Shown here one piece after another: positions 28,924-37,879 of a DNA stretch of 64,000 nt. Made by a program: the position numbers and the translations under genes. Within the stretch, counting starts at the first letter, position 1. Each line of letters begins with the position of its first letter. The stretch comes from Sphingobacteriales bacterium (GTDB taxonomy: Bacteria; Bacteroidota; Bacteroidia; Sphingobacteriales; Sphingobacteriaceae): contig JAQBOG010000001.1 of NCBI GenBank assembly GCA_028288165.1, positions 1 to 64,000 on the forward strand, read 5' to 3'. The notes below the pieces were generated by a model, which was not told the origin of the DNA, did no database searches, and was given only the letters and a program-made list of their open reading frames with translations.

Positions 28924-30126
28924 TTGAAGAAGTTTTTAAAACAGATCCCGGAAAAGTTAATTGAACTATTAATGCGTATCAGTGCATTGGTGACTAGTAT
29001 TACCATTATAATGATCGTATTCTTTTTGTTTCGCGAAGGTGTGGGAATTTTTAAATCCCCCTCCGTTGAGAAAGGATATGTGATTGCTGTTAATAAAAGC
29101 AATGCTGTTGAAACGCTGAACAGTACACAGTTAAAAAATATCTACGATCAGGAGATTACCAACTGGAAAACTTTAGGAGGTAAATCGCAAGAAATTACGG
29201 TGTTTCGGGTAGAAGATATCACCAACTATTACAGCGAAGAGGAGCTGGGGGCAAACATGGAATACCTGCCCGCAAAAATTAGCGAAGTGCTTGCTAAAAC
29301 TCCGGGTATGATTGCCTTTTTTCCATCAACTTATCTGGTTAAAAATTTTAAAGGAAAAGTATTACCATTAAAAAACATTTCTGTAGCCAACTTTTTAGGC
29401 GGAACGGAATGGTTCCCAACAGCGCAACCTTCTGCACAATTCGGAGCCTGGCCCTTGATTTTAGGAACATTGTACGTAAGCTTAATTGCGATATTACTAG
29501 CATTACCCTTAGGACTTGCGACCGCCGTTTACCTGGCGGAAATTGCTGACAAAAGAACCCGGAATTTTCTGAAACCAGTAATCGAACTGCTGGCAGGAAT
29601 ACCCTCAGTAGTTTATGGATTTTTTGGGTTGGTAGTGATTGTGCCGATACTTAAAAACACGTTCCATTTAGATTCTGGTCAATCGGGTTTAGCAGGGGGG
29701 ATTTTGTTAGCAATTATGGCTTTGCCCACCATTATTACCGTTTCGGAAGATGCATTGCACAATACGCCTAACGCCATGCGGGAAGCAAGTTTAGCGATGG
29801 GAGCTTCCAAATGGCAAACCATCTGCCGAATTGTGGTGCCGTATTCTTCATCGGGAATAACGGCTGCAGCAATATTAGGAATTGGCCGGGCAATGGGAGA
29901 AACCATGGCGGTATTAATGGTTACTGGTAATGCAGCAGTGGTTCCGCATTCCATTTTTGAACCTTTAAGAACTATTCCGGCAACTATTGCAGCCGAATTA
30001 GGTGAAGCGCCACAAGGCGGGTTACATTATCAGGCCTTATTCACGCTAGGTTGTATCCTGTTTATCATGACCGTTTCGGCTAATTTAATGGCCGGCTATA
30101 TCTCTAAAAAGAAAAGATTAGCCTAA
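28924..30126 (+). CDS. pstC: Phosphate ABC transporter permease PstC with a PstS-like periplasmic insertion
   Basis: A 400-aa inner-membrane permease. TM1 covers residues 20-40. Residues about 46-155 form a periplasmic insert resembling the second lobe of PstS (NSTQLKNIYDQEITNWKTLG matches PstS TREQLEGIFTGKI/VNWKEVGG; GMIAFFPSTYLVKN matches GYVGLAYLEKN). The standard PstC core with five more TMs follows, containing the EAA-like loop EASLAMGASKWQT. An in-frame stop at 28915 limits the start to the TTG at 28924 or the ATG at 28972. Both precede TM1; I keep the TTG with low certainty. Confidence 0.9.
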   Translation: MKKFLKQIPEKLIELLMRISALVTSITIIMIVFFLFREGVGIFKSPSVEKGYVIAVNKSNAVETLNSTQLKNIYDQEITNWKTLGGKSQEITVFRVEDITNYYSEEELGANMEYLPAKISEVLAKTPGMIAFFPSTYLVKNFKGKVLPLKNISVANFLGGTEWFPTAQPSAQFGAWPLILGTLYVSLIAILLALPLGLATAVYLAEIADKRTRNFLKPVIELLAGIPSVVYGFFGLVVIVPILKNTFHLDSGQSGLAGGILLAIMALPTIITVSEDALHNTPNAMREASLAMGASKWQTICRIVVPYSSSGITAAAILGIGRAMGETMAVLMVTGNAAVVPHSIFEPLRTIPATIAAELGEAPQGGLHYQALFTLGCILFIMTVSANLMAGYISKKKRLA

Positions 30127-30178
30127 ATACGCACCAAATAACAAGCATTACTCAATACGCATTACGCACAACGCAAAA

Positions 30179-31051
30179 ATGAAAATCAGTATCAACCAAC
30201 GGAAACGCTATACCCAAAACATTGCTTTTTGGATATTTCGCTTACTCAGCTTCATGGTTGTGGCTATCTTATTCATCATTCTTTGTTTTTTAATTTACAA
30301 CGGTATAAAGGTAATTAGTTGGGATTTTTTAACCCAAATGCCGGAGGACGGAATGACTAAAGGGGGAATTTATCCTGCCATTATTGGTACACTTTGTTTA
30401 ATTGCCGGGAGCATGGTTTTCGCTTTTCCTGTCGGAGTTTTATCGGCCATTTACATGAACGAATATGCCAGTGATGGTTGGATAAAAAAGCTACTCAATC
30501 AAATGACAAGCAATTTAGCCGGGATTCCGTCGATTGTATTTGGCCTTTTTGGAATGGCTTTATTTGTAAACAAATTCGGATTTGGCGATAGCATTTTGGC
30601 AGGTTCGCTTACGTTGGGATTAATGGTTTTACCAGTGATTATTCGTACAACGGAAGAAGCTTTGAAAGCAGTAAATGATACGTTTCGTCATGCCAGTTTA
30701 GCTTTGGGTTCCAGCAAATGGCAAACTACCCGTCGAGTGGTACTTCCTATGGCATTCCCGAATATTATTACCGGTGTCATTCTTTCTATTGGTCGTGTTT
30801 CTGGTGAAACGGCCCCCATATTATTTACGGTTGCAGCATACTTTTTACCGAGGTTACCTCACGGGATATTTGACCAGGTAATGGCCTTGCCGTATCATTT
30901 ATATGTGATTATTACCAGTGGAACTAACATCGAAGAAAGCCGACCAATTGCTTATGGAACTGCATTGGTTTTAATTACCATCGTTTTAATAATGAATTTA
31001 ATTGCCAATGCTTTCCGCAGATATTTTGGAAAGAAAGTAAAAATGAACTAA
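30179..31051 (+). CDS. pstA: Phosphate ABC transporter permease PstA
   Basis: A 290-aa permease with six predicted TM segments, the first at residues 22-45. The EAA loop is HASLALGSSKWQTTRRVVLP near residue 165, next to GVILSIGRVSGETAPILFT. Pairs with PstC to form the phosphate channel. It lies 52 bp after pstC. The gap contains an ACTCAATACGCATTACGCAC stretch of no clear function. Confidence 0.95.
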   Translation: MKISINQRKRYTQNIAFWIFRLLSFMVVAILFIILCFLIYNGIKVISWDFLTQMPEDGMTKGGIYPAIIGTLCLIAGSMVFAFPVGVLSAIYMNEYASDGWIKKLLNQMTSNLAGIPSIVFGLFGMALFVNKFGFGDSILAGSLTLGLMVLPVIIRTTEEALKAVNDTFRHASLALGSSKWQTTRRVVLPMAFPNIITGVILSIGRVSGETAPILFTVAAYFLPRLPHGIFDQVMALPYHLYVIITSGTNIEESRPIAYGTALVLITIVLIMNLIANAFRRYFGKKVKMN

Positions 31052-31098
31052 GGCTTTAAAACAGAAGTTCAATAATCAGATTACAAGCAATACTGAAT

Positions 31099-31851
31099 AT
31101 GCATAAGATAGAAACTAAAGAGATAAACCTGCATTACGGCAACTTCCATGCATTAAAAGGTATTAATTTAGTAGCAAAAGAAAACACGGTTACCGCCTTA
31201 ATTGGCCCTTCTGGTTGTGGTAAATCAACCTATTTGCGTTTGTTTAACCGGATGAATGATCTGATTGATAATGTGGAAATAAGCGGTCAGGTTTTGGTGG
31301 ATGGTGAAGATATTTATGGCCGGAAAGTGCAGGTAGACGATCTGAGGAAAAAGGTAGGGATGGTGTTTCAAAAGCCAAATCCGTTCCCGAAATCGATTTA
31401 TGAAAACGTGGCTTATGGCTTACGGGTGAATGGCATAAACGACAAAAAATTTATCGAAGAACGGGTAGTTAGTTCATTAGAGCAAGCGGCACTTTGGGAA
31501 GAAGTAAAAGATAAACTGAACAAGTCGGCATTTGAATTATCGGGCGGACAACAACAACGCTTGTGTATTGCCAGGGCTTTGGCCGTTCAGCCTTCTGTTT
31601 TGTTGATGGATGAACCTGCATCTGCTTTAGATCCACTTTCTACCTCAAAAATTGAAGAATTAATTCATACATTAAAGAAGGATTATACCATCATCATTGT
31701 AACCCATAACATGCAGCAAGCAGGTCGGGTAAGTGATTATACAGCTTTCTTTTATATGGGTACGCTGGTTGAGTTTAATGAAACGAAAATCATTTTTACC
31801 AATCCTAAAAATATACAAACACAAAATTACATTACTGGTAGGTTTGGTTGA
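31099..31851 (+). CDS. pstB: Phosphate ABC transporter ATPase PstB
   Basis: A 250-aa ABC ATPase. Walker A is GPSGCGKST (residues 36-44), the Q-loop is in [21 protein letters not shown], the signature is LSGGQQQR and Walker B is [13 protein letters not shown]. The PNPFPKS and NRMND stretches are diagnostic of PstB. Powers phosphate import through PstCA. It lies 47 bp after pstA, with phoU 59 bp downstream. Confidence 0.97.
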   Translation: MHKIETKEINLHYGNFHALKGINLVAKENTVTALIGPSGCGKSTYLRLFNRMNDLIDNVEISGQVLVDGEDIYGRKVQVDDLRKKVGMVFQKPNPFPKSIYENVAYGLRVNGINDKKFIEERVVSSLEQAALWEEVKDKLNKSAFELSGGQQQRLCIARALAVQPSVLLMDEPASALDPLSTSKIEELIHTLKKDYTIIIVTHNMQQAGRVSDYTAFFYMGTLVEFNETKIIFTNPKNIQTQNYITGRFG

Positions 31852-31910
31852 TGAACACGCCAAGTGCTTTCAGTATTTAATTCATTAACAATTTATCTAA
31901 TACCCATTCT

Positions 31911-32585
31911 ATGACTCATCTTGAATCTGAATTACAACAACTAAAAAACAACCTGGTAGAGATGTGGACGCTGGTAAAAAATCAGCTTTCAAAAGCCAAA
32001 GAGGCATTGGTTACAGAAGATAAAGATTTGGCCCGGGAAGTGATTTCGCTGGAAAAAAGGGTGAATTCATTTGAATTGAGCATTGATAAAGACAGCGAAA
32101 ATATATTTGCCTTATTTAGTCCGGTTGCTGTTGATTTACGCCTGGTGCTGGCTGTTATAAAAATCAATAATAATTTAGAACGCCAGGGAGATTGTGCCAA
32201 AGGGATTGCCAAATTCGTGATTGATATTGATAGCTCATTTGATAAAAACCTGCTTACGATCACTCGAATAATTGAGATGTTTGATGAAAACATTGTAATG
32301 CTCAACGAACTTATCGAAGCGTTCGAAAAAGAAGATGGTATCATTGCCCGTAAAACCTTCAAGCGTGATGAGTTTCTGGATATCATCAACGACGAATCAA
32401 CTTCTATCGTAGCAAATTATATCCGCAGTAATCCGGATGGTGCGGAGCAAGCTTTACAAATTTTATCCATCATCCGCAAACTCGAAAGAGCTGGAGATCA
32501 CTCGAAAAATATTGCTGAAGAGATCATTTTTTATGCCGAAGCGAAGATTTTGAAGCATGAGGTGAAGGAGAAAAAGAAGAAGTAA
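31911..32585 (+). CDS. phoU: Phosphate-specific regulator PhoU
   Basis: A 224-aa protein made of two three-helix PhoU bundles (residues ~1-105 and ~110-215), each with the metal-binding E/DxxxD pattern (LERQGDCAKGIAKF, LERAGDHSKNIAEE). PhoU links Pst transport to the PhoR sensor kinase and damps uptake. It ends the operon. A Lys-rich tail (KEKKKK) is atypical but harmless. Confidence 0.95.
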   Translation: MTHLESELQQLKNNLVEMWTLVKNQLSKAKEALVTEDKDLAREVISLEKRVNSFELSIDKDSENIFALFSPVAVDLRLVLAVIKINNNLERQGDCAKGIAKFVIDIDSSFDKNLLTITRIIEMFDENIVMLNELIEAFEKEDGIIARKTFKRDEFLDIINDESTSIVANYIRSNPDGAEQALQILSIIRKLERAGDHSKNIAEEIIFYAEAKILKHEVKEKKKK

Positions 32586-33319
32586 TTGTGAGTTTTCTGT
32601 GTGTTTGCAGCTCTGGTTTGCTGATTACCAATTTTCTTTTAACTGTGAAAAACCCGCCGATCGCAAATATGCAGAACGTATGTTGTAGTGATCTTTTATC
32701 TCAATTAATTGTATCATCTCAAGGCAAACACATCACAAAAATTTAGAATTATCTGAAAAGCAAGTTTCTGGTTTTCATCGGTTGGTTCAGTCCCGTCATT
32801 CATTCCAAATCCTCATTTTGCCTGCCTTTAAGCCACCACACATTGCGGGTTTTCCATTGCTGCCGGGTTTATAAAGGAAAAGCCTGTTTCCTTCAGCGTT
32901 CAAATAAAGAAAGGTTGTAAGTTTGATTTAAGCGTATATATCTTCGATTTAAAAATGAGCGATTGTTATTAATAAACACAATATTTTGAAACTTAAAAGG
33001 GTTTTGCGTTAGGGATTGTAGTGAAAATCCTTTTTTTGTCACCTTGAGCGAAGTCGACAGGCGACAAAAAAAGATTGGAACGAAAAGCCCGCCCGAACGC
33101 CCAAAAACAGATATTAATAATCGGAAAGTTAGGTTATAAGACAATAACTTCATTTAAATTCTATATACATTTTCAAATTAACAAGACCTAATAAATCTCC
33201 ATTTTTTTTCATCTTTGCGTTTTCAATGTCAACCAATCAAAATGGAATTTGAAGAAATTGTTGAAGGAAGATATAAATGCCTAAGTGTATATATGGTAGA
33301 CACTGATTTTGCGTAATTA
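32586..33319. other. Intergenic region between phoU and the decayed TauE gene
   Basis: 734 bp. It contains hairpin-repeat copy e at 32999-33104 and a 24-codon frame at 33242. Otherwise it has AT-rich, stop-laden sequence. The missing N-terminal part of the TauE-like gene is not found here, so that end was lost rather than frameshifted. Confidence 0.55.
32999..33104 (+). repeat. Dispersed imperfect-hairpin repeat, copy e with enlarged loop
   Basis: The usual arms are present, but the loop is extended by a second small hairpin (TGTCACCTTGAGCG ... GACAGGCGACA, about 33038-33066), a motif of its own nested in the element. Confidence 0.9.
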
Positions 33320-34005
33320 ATGTCTCCCGGGAACGCAAACGTAATAAATAAGATATCATCCTTACAATCGTATTCACTGTTTATTGTAGGCTTTACAAGC
33401 TTAATAGGCTCGATAAATAACCTCAGAAAAGGCGAAGTAAATATAAAAGCGGCATTGGTTTTCGAAGCTTCATCAATGGTTACAGTCCTGCTGATCCGGA
33501 AGTTTCTAATACCCATTATACCCAAAAATTTAATAACTATTAACGGTTTTACCGTGACCGAATCTTTACTAACCATGGTATTGTTTGGAGTGATTCGAGA
33601 TAAAAATACAGTAGCCTTTGAAAAAGAATGTTCTGATTGCGTGAAGTTTTTCAAGGCTTTGGGATATGGGGTTAGCATTGGTTTAGTTACCGGATTACTT
33701 GGTGCCGGGGGTGGATTTTTACTGATTCCGGCTTTGGTGCATCTTATCAAATTACCCATGAAGAAAGCTATTGCCACTTCCTTGTTTATTATTTCACTGA
33801 ATTCACTAATAGGTTTTACTGGAGACTTAGGGCATTTTAAAATACACTGGGCATTCCTTTTGATAATCACACTAATAGCTGTTATTGGCGTATTTGTGGA
33901 GGATTTATTGGTGAAAAAATCCCTGCTCAAAAGCTTAAAAAGGTCTTTGGTTGGTTCGTGTTATTAATGGGGATATTTGTTATCGTCAAAGAAGTGTTAA
34001 ACTAA
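33320..34005 (+). pseudogene. Sulfite exporter TauE/SafE family protein, N-truncated and frameshifted
   Basis: The frame 33320-33967 encodes 215 aa starting within the family at SYSLFIVGFTSLIGS. The usual first ~40 residues with the GGGGSI loop are missing. The second half-repeat GLLGAGGGFLLIPALVHL is intact. Near 33896-33906 the frame is lost. The +1-shifted frame continues with IGEKIPAQKLKKVFGWFV and LLMGIFVIVKEVLN, the normal family ending, and stops at 34003-34005. So the gene has a 5' deletion and one 1-base frameshift. Intact members export sulfite or related anions. It sits at the head of a sulfur gene cluster. Confidence 0.8.
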
Positions 34006-34075
34006 ATTACATGAGTCACATATGTCGAAGATTAGCTGTTAATGAATAATGAAACTTGTATATTGATTTGAATCT

Positions 34076-35494
34076 ATGATTATTGAACAGATTTATACCG
34101 GATGTTTGGCACAGGGTGCTTATTACATTCAATCAGGAAGTGAAGCTGCTATTATTGATCCCCTACGAGAGATAAATCCATATTTGGAAAAAGCGAAAGC
34201 AAAAGGAGCAACCATTAAATATGTACTCGAAACGCACTTTCATGCCGATTTTGTTTCCGGCCATATAGATCTTGCAAAGCACACTGGCGCCACAATCATT
34301 TACGGGCCTCATGCAAATCCAACATTCAATGCGTACATCGCAACAGATCAGGAAGAATTCAAAGTTGGCGATATTATCATCAAAATCCTTCACACGCCTG
34401 GTCACACCATGGAATCAACTTCCTACTTGTTATTGGATAAGGATGGTTCACAAAAAGCATTATTTTCTGGCGACACCTTATTTATCGGCGATGTTGGCCG
34501 GCCGGATTTAGCTCAAAAGGCAGCCCACATGTCTCAGGAAGAACTTGCGGGACTCTTATTTGAATCGCTCCGGAGTAAAATAATGCCTTTGAATGATGAT
34601 GTAATTGTTTATCCCGCACACGGAGCAGGTTCGGCTTGTGGCAAAAACATGAGTAAAGAAACTACCGATACCTTGGGAAATCAAAAGAGAACCAACTATG
34701 CATTGCGGGCAAACATGACCAAGGAAGAATTTATTAAGGAAGTTACTGCTGGTTTAACCGCCCCGCCATCGTATTTTCCACTTAACGTTAAAATGAACCG
34801 GGAAGGCTACCAAAGTTTTGAAAAAGTGCTTGAGAAAGGCATGCACGAGTTAAACCCGGATGCATTTGAACTTGCAGCTAATGAAACCGGAGCTGTTTTA
34901 TTAGATACCCGAAGCCCAGAAGTATATGCCGCTGGCTTTATTCCGAACGCTATAAACATTGGCATTGATGGTAATTTTGCGCCATGGGTAGGGGCACTCA
35001 TTCCGGATATTAAACAAGAATTATTGATCATAACGGATAATGGGCGTGAAGAAGAAGTGATCACCCGACTATCCAGAGTTGGATATGATTACACGATTGG
35101 TTTTTTAAAAGGCGGCATAGAAGCTTGGAAAGCTGCAGGAAAGGAGGTTGACCTTATAGAATCTGTAACGGCAGAAGAGCTTGCAGAACGTTTGAATGAA
35201 GGCGACGAAGTGAATATTGTTGATGTTCGAAAAAGCACGGAGCATGTTTCAGAGCATGTGATAGACTCCAAAAATGTGCCTCTGGATTATATAAATGAAC
35301 ACATGAGCCAGGTTGATAAAAATAAAATCCAGTATGTGCATTGTGAAAGCGGGTATCGTTCCATGATTTTTGCTTCCATTCTTAGAGCTCGCGGGTATAA
35401 TAATCTTATAAATATCAAGGGCGGCTTCAAAAGCTTAAAAGAATCGGGCAAGTTTAAATTGAGCCCTTTTGTTTGCCCAAGTGCACTAATTTAA
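34076..35494 (+). CDS. Persulfide dioxygenase-like metallo-beta-lactamase fused to two rhodanese domains
   Basis: A 472-aa protein. Residues 1-230 are an ETHE1/Blh-type metallo-hydrolase with ETHFHADFVSGH, HTPGHTMES and FSGDTLFIGDVGRPDL providing iron ligands. Residues ~265-360 are a rhodanese domain in which the active-site Cys position reads ITDNGREE, so it is probably inactive. Residues ~375-465 are a second rhodanese with Cys in VHCESGYRS. Such fusions oxidise glutathione or protein persulfide to sulfite. Clusters with YeeE and YeiH transporters, so likely sulfide detoxification. Confidence 0.92.
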   Translation: MIIEQIYTGCLAQGAYYIQSGSEAAIIDPLREINPYLEKAKAKGATIKYVLETHFHADFVSGHIDLAKHTGATIIYGPHANPTFNAYIATDQEEFKVGDIIIKILHTPGHTMESTSYLLLDKDGSQKALFSGDTLFIGDVGRPDLAQKAAHMSQEELAGLLFESLRSKIMPLNDDVIVYPAHGAGSACGKNMSKETTDTLGNQKRTNYALRANMTKEEFIKEVTAGLTAPPSYFPLNVKMNREGYQSFEKVLEKGMHELNPDAFELAANETGAVLLDTRSPEVYAAGFIPNAINIGIDGNFAPWVGALIPDIKQELLIITDNGREEEVITRLSRVGYDYTIGFLKGGIEAWKAAGKEVDLIESVTAEELAERLNEGDEVNIVDVRKSTEHVSEHVIDSKNVPLDYINEHMSQVDKNKIQYVHCESGYRSMIFASILRARGYNNLINIKGGFKSLKESGKFKLSPFVCPSALI

Positions 35495-35534
35495 GTGCGT
35501 AATACAGGAAGTAAAAAATAAAGAAATAAGTGCT

Positions 35535-35620
35535 TTTTGGCGTTCGGGCGGGCTTTTCGTTGCAATCTTTTTGCCGATAGGAGCAAAAAGGATTTTCACT
35601 TCAATCCCTAACGCAAATCG
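35535..35620 (-). repeat. Dispersed imperfect-hairpin repeat, copy f
   Basis: Reverse orientation copy (GGCGTTCGGGCGGGC, TTTTCGTTGCAATC, TTTTTGC, loop CGATAGGA, GCAAAAAGGATTTTC, ACTTCAATCCCTAACGC), 40 bp after the persulfide dioxygenase stop. Confidence 0.93.
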
Positions 35621-35786
35621 GACTACGGGCTAAAAATTGTGCTTAATTCGATACAATTTTTGCGTAGCTAATAAGTATTGAACAATTGGAATAAAACCTA
35701 TAAGTCTTTTTCACTTACCTCTTGGTTTTATTACGGTATTAATTTTTTTAAAATGATCTTTCACTTGTTCTATAATCTATTAAATA

Positions 35787-36344
35787 ATGCTTGAATTACT
35801 TAAACAACCATGGCCCTGGTATACTTCGGGCATTGCAATTGCTTTTACGATGGTTTTACTCCTGTTTTTCGGAAAATCTTTTGGAGTTTCGTCTAATTTA
35901 AAAACCATGTGTACCATAGCCGGTGCAGGAAAAAGAGTTAAATTCTTTGATTTCGACTGGAAAGCCCAGAAATGGAATCTCTTATTTTTGTTAGGGTCAG
36001 TGTTCGGTGGGGTAATCGCATCTAATTTTTTAACTAATGATGAACCCTTAAAATTATCAGCTGCTACAATAAAAGATATTAACGAGCTGGGAATAGTTTT
36101 CGATGGCGGACTTAATCCTTCTCAAATTTTTGGTCTTGAGTTTCTGAGTTCGTTTAAAGGATTTTTGACATTGCTATTAGGTGGTGTATTAGTTGGTTTT
36201 GGCTCCCGTTATGCTGGTGGCTGTACTTCTGGTCATGCAATTAGCGGCTTGTCGAATTTACAAATACCCTCACTGTTGGCGGTTATTGGTTTTTTTGCAG
36301 GTGGTTTAATCATGACTCATTTTCTGTTACCCTATATTTTCTAA
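35787..36344 (+). CDS. YeeE/YedE family protein (thiosulfate/sulfur transporter half)
   Basis: A 185-aa membrane protein with four to five TM helices (about 14-32, 62-80, 118-140, 148-180). The family motif GGCTSGHAISG, with the Cys thought to bind persulfide or thiosulfate, is near residue 148. Together with the next gene it forms the two-gene version of YeeE/YedE transporters. Its stop is 4 bp before the next ATG. Moves sulfur compounds across the inner membrane. Confidence 0.9.
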   Translation: MLELLKQPWPWYTSGIAIAFTMVLLLFFGKSFGVSSNLKTMCTIAGAGKRVKFFDFDWKAQKWNLLFLLGSVFGGVIASNFLTNDEPLKLSAATIKDINELGIVFDGGLNPSQIFGLEFLSSFKGFLTLLLGGVLVGFGSRYAGGCTSGHAISGLSNLQIPSLLAVIGFFAGGLIMTHFLLPYIF

Positions 36345-36348
36345 GATC

Positions 36349-36762
36349 ATGAAAGGATTAAAATTCATATTAACAGGTATTTTTTTCGGAATTGTGATGG
36401 CAAAATCAGAGGCCATATCCTGGTACCGAATTCAAGAAATGTTCCGTTTCCAATCATTCCACATGTATGGAATTATCGGTACAGCAGTAATTCTTGGTGC
36501 AATTGCGGTGTTCGTAATCAAAAAATTCAAGTTAAAAGATTCGGCGGGGAATCCAATAACTTTTACGGATAAGGAAAAAAGCTGGAGAAAATACATTTTT
36601 GGGGGATCGATATTTGGTTTGGGCTGGGCGTTGACCGGTGCTTGTCCGGGGCCTATGTTTGTAAATGTGGGTTACGGATATTGGGCTATGTTGGTTGTTA
36701 TTTTGGGAGCCCTATTGGGGACATATCTCTATGGTGTATTTCAAAAAAAACTTCCTCATTAA
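36349..36762 (+). CDS. YeeE/YedE-type DUF6691 membrane protein (second half)
   Basis: A 137-aa membrane protein with four TM helices. GWALTGACPGPMFVNVG (about residues 88-104) carries the second conserved Cys of the split transporter. Tightly linked to the preceding gene and probably its obligate partner. Confidence 0.9.
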   Translation: MKGLKFILTGIFFGIVMAKSEAISWYRIQEMFRFQSFHMYGIIGTAVILGAIAVFVIKKFKLKDSAGNPITFTDKEKSWRKYIFGGSIFGLGWALTGACPGPMFVNVGYGYWAMLVVILGALLGTYLYGVFQKKLPH

Positions 36763-36781
36763 GTAGTTTTTAATCAATGCT

Positions 36782-36961
36782 ATGTATTTATATATAGGTC
36801 TTTGGGTTACGCTGATAGGCTTACAAACCTCTCTGTTTTTAAACCCGACAGCAATGGAAAACCCGGAATGGTGCGTCGGCATTAAAGCGATGGGACATGA
36901 GGATTTGCAATGCATGGCGGGACTGATGCAACCGATGATACACCGTAACTTGCTTTTCTAA
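36782..36961 (+). CDS. Hypothetical 59-aa protein after the YeeE pair
   Basis: ATG 36782 to TAA at 36959-36961. The N-terminal 25 residues are hydrophobic (MYLYIGLWVTLIGLQTSLFL). The rest is short, Met- and Cys-containing and hydrophilic (NPTAMENPEWCVGIKAMG). Lies 19 bp after the second YeeE gene on the same strand and could be a small membrane partner or a truncated remnant. No family recognised. Confidence 0.45.
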   Translation: MYLYIGLWVTLIGLQTSLFLNPTAMENPEWCVGIKAMGHEDLQCMAGLMQPMIHRNLLF

Positions 36962-36986
36962 ACTATCTTAAAATCATATCTAGTAC

Positions 36987-37700
36987 TCAAGAAATGATCA
37001 CTCGTTCACTAATTCCCTTAGCCTGATTTTTTGATTTAAAAGCCTGCCTTAGGCAAACTAAATGACAAAATAAAACAAGGGGCACCACTACGCTCGGCAA
37101 CCAATTAAAAGGAAAGTAGGCAATAGCGATGTTGGGCTGCTGGAACCCGAATAGCTGAAAAGGGCTTTTGGCAGACAATACAGCGTGAATAACAATATTT
37201 GCCAGCAAACACAAACTTATCAGGTTCCAGATAATGTACACTTTGGTTGAAATTTTTGGTTTGATAAACGTAAAATAATAAATTATTGGAGCAGTAAGTC
37301 CGGCAATAATATCATAGTTCCTGCCTTCGAAAGTCATGATCTGTGGAATCGTGTTTGCGACAAATAAAAAATACAAAACTAGTTCAACCGGTACACGGAT
37401 TATATGTAATAAAGTAAGTTGTTTGATATTTAAACCATCAATAAACTTTTTGCCAGCGGGTATATTAAATAGAGTAACTATTACAATTATAGGTGGCAAA
37501 ATCAAGAAAATAAACCGCGGTGGCAGGGCAACCCAGTTGGTATAAAACCCAGAATAGGCTAGCCCAAATTGTGCAGCCATCCATACTAGCAGAACAATTA
37601 ACACTACTTTAGATTGCTGTGATGCCCGGTAAAATTGGAATACTGCGCACAAAGTAATGATTGCAAAAATCACTTTTAGATAAATTGAAAGATGTTCCAT
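36987..37700 (-). CDS. Hypothetical multi-pass membrane protein
   Basis: A 237-aa inner-membrane protein with about seven predicted TM helices and the N-terminus outside the first one (residues 5-22). No known domain is recognised; the composition is typical of small Bacteroidota integral membrane proteins. It is convergent with the sulfur cluster and divergent from yeiH. Role unknown. Confidence 0.7.
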   Translation of the reverse strand: MEHLSIYLKVIFAIITLCAVFQFYRASQQSKVVLIVLLVWMAAQFGLAYSGFYTNWVALPPRFIFLILPPIIVIVTLFNIPAGKKFIDGLNIKQLTLLHIIRVPVELVLYFLFVANTIPQIMTFEGRNYDIIAGLTAPIIYYFTFIKPKISTKVYIIWNLISLCLLANIVIHAVLSAKSPFQLFGFQQPNIAIAYFPFNWLPSVVVPLVLFCHLVCLRQAFKSKNQAKGISERVIIS

Positions 37701-37879
37701 CGCGTTGGTTAAGTTAAGGCTAATTCTGCAATAATCAGGTACTTACGATGGTTAGTTAGCGATAAATAAACTAGATAAAATTGTATCTGTATAACTTAAA
37801 GTAATTGCAGAACACTTTTAAAAATAAGCGGTGGACGCCATAAAAGGTCATCTTTGCCTAGATAACATAGCATACTTTC

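Noticed and set aside
30140-30178. ACTCAATACGCATTACGCAC before pstA as a relic of the heptad repeat at 1-106
   Set aside because: Only one ACTCAAT unit; likely chance.
33229-33930. 233-codon minus-strand ORF opposite the TauE gene
   Set aside because: The plus strand encodes a recognisable membrane family with motifs; the antisense frame has none.
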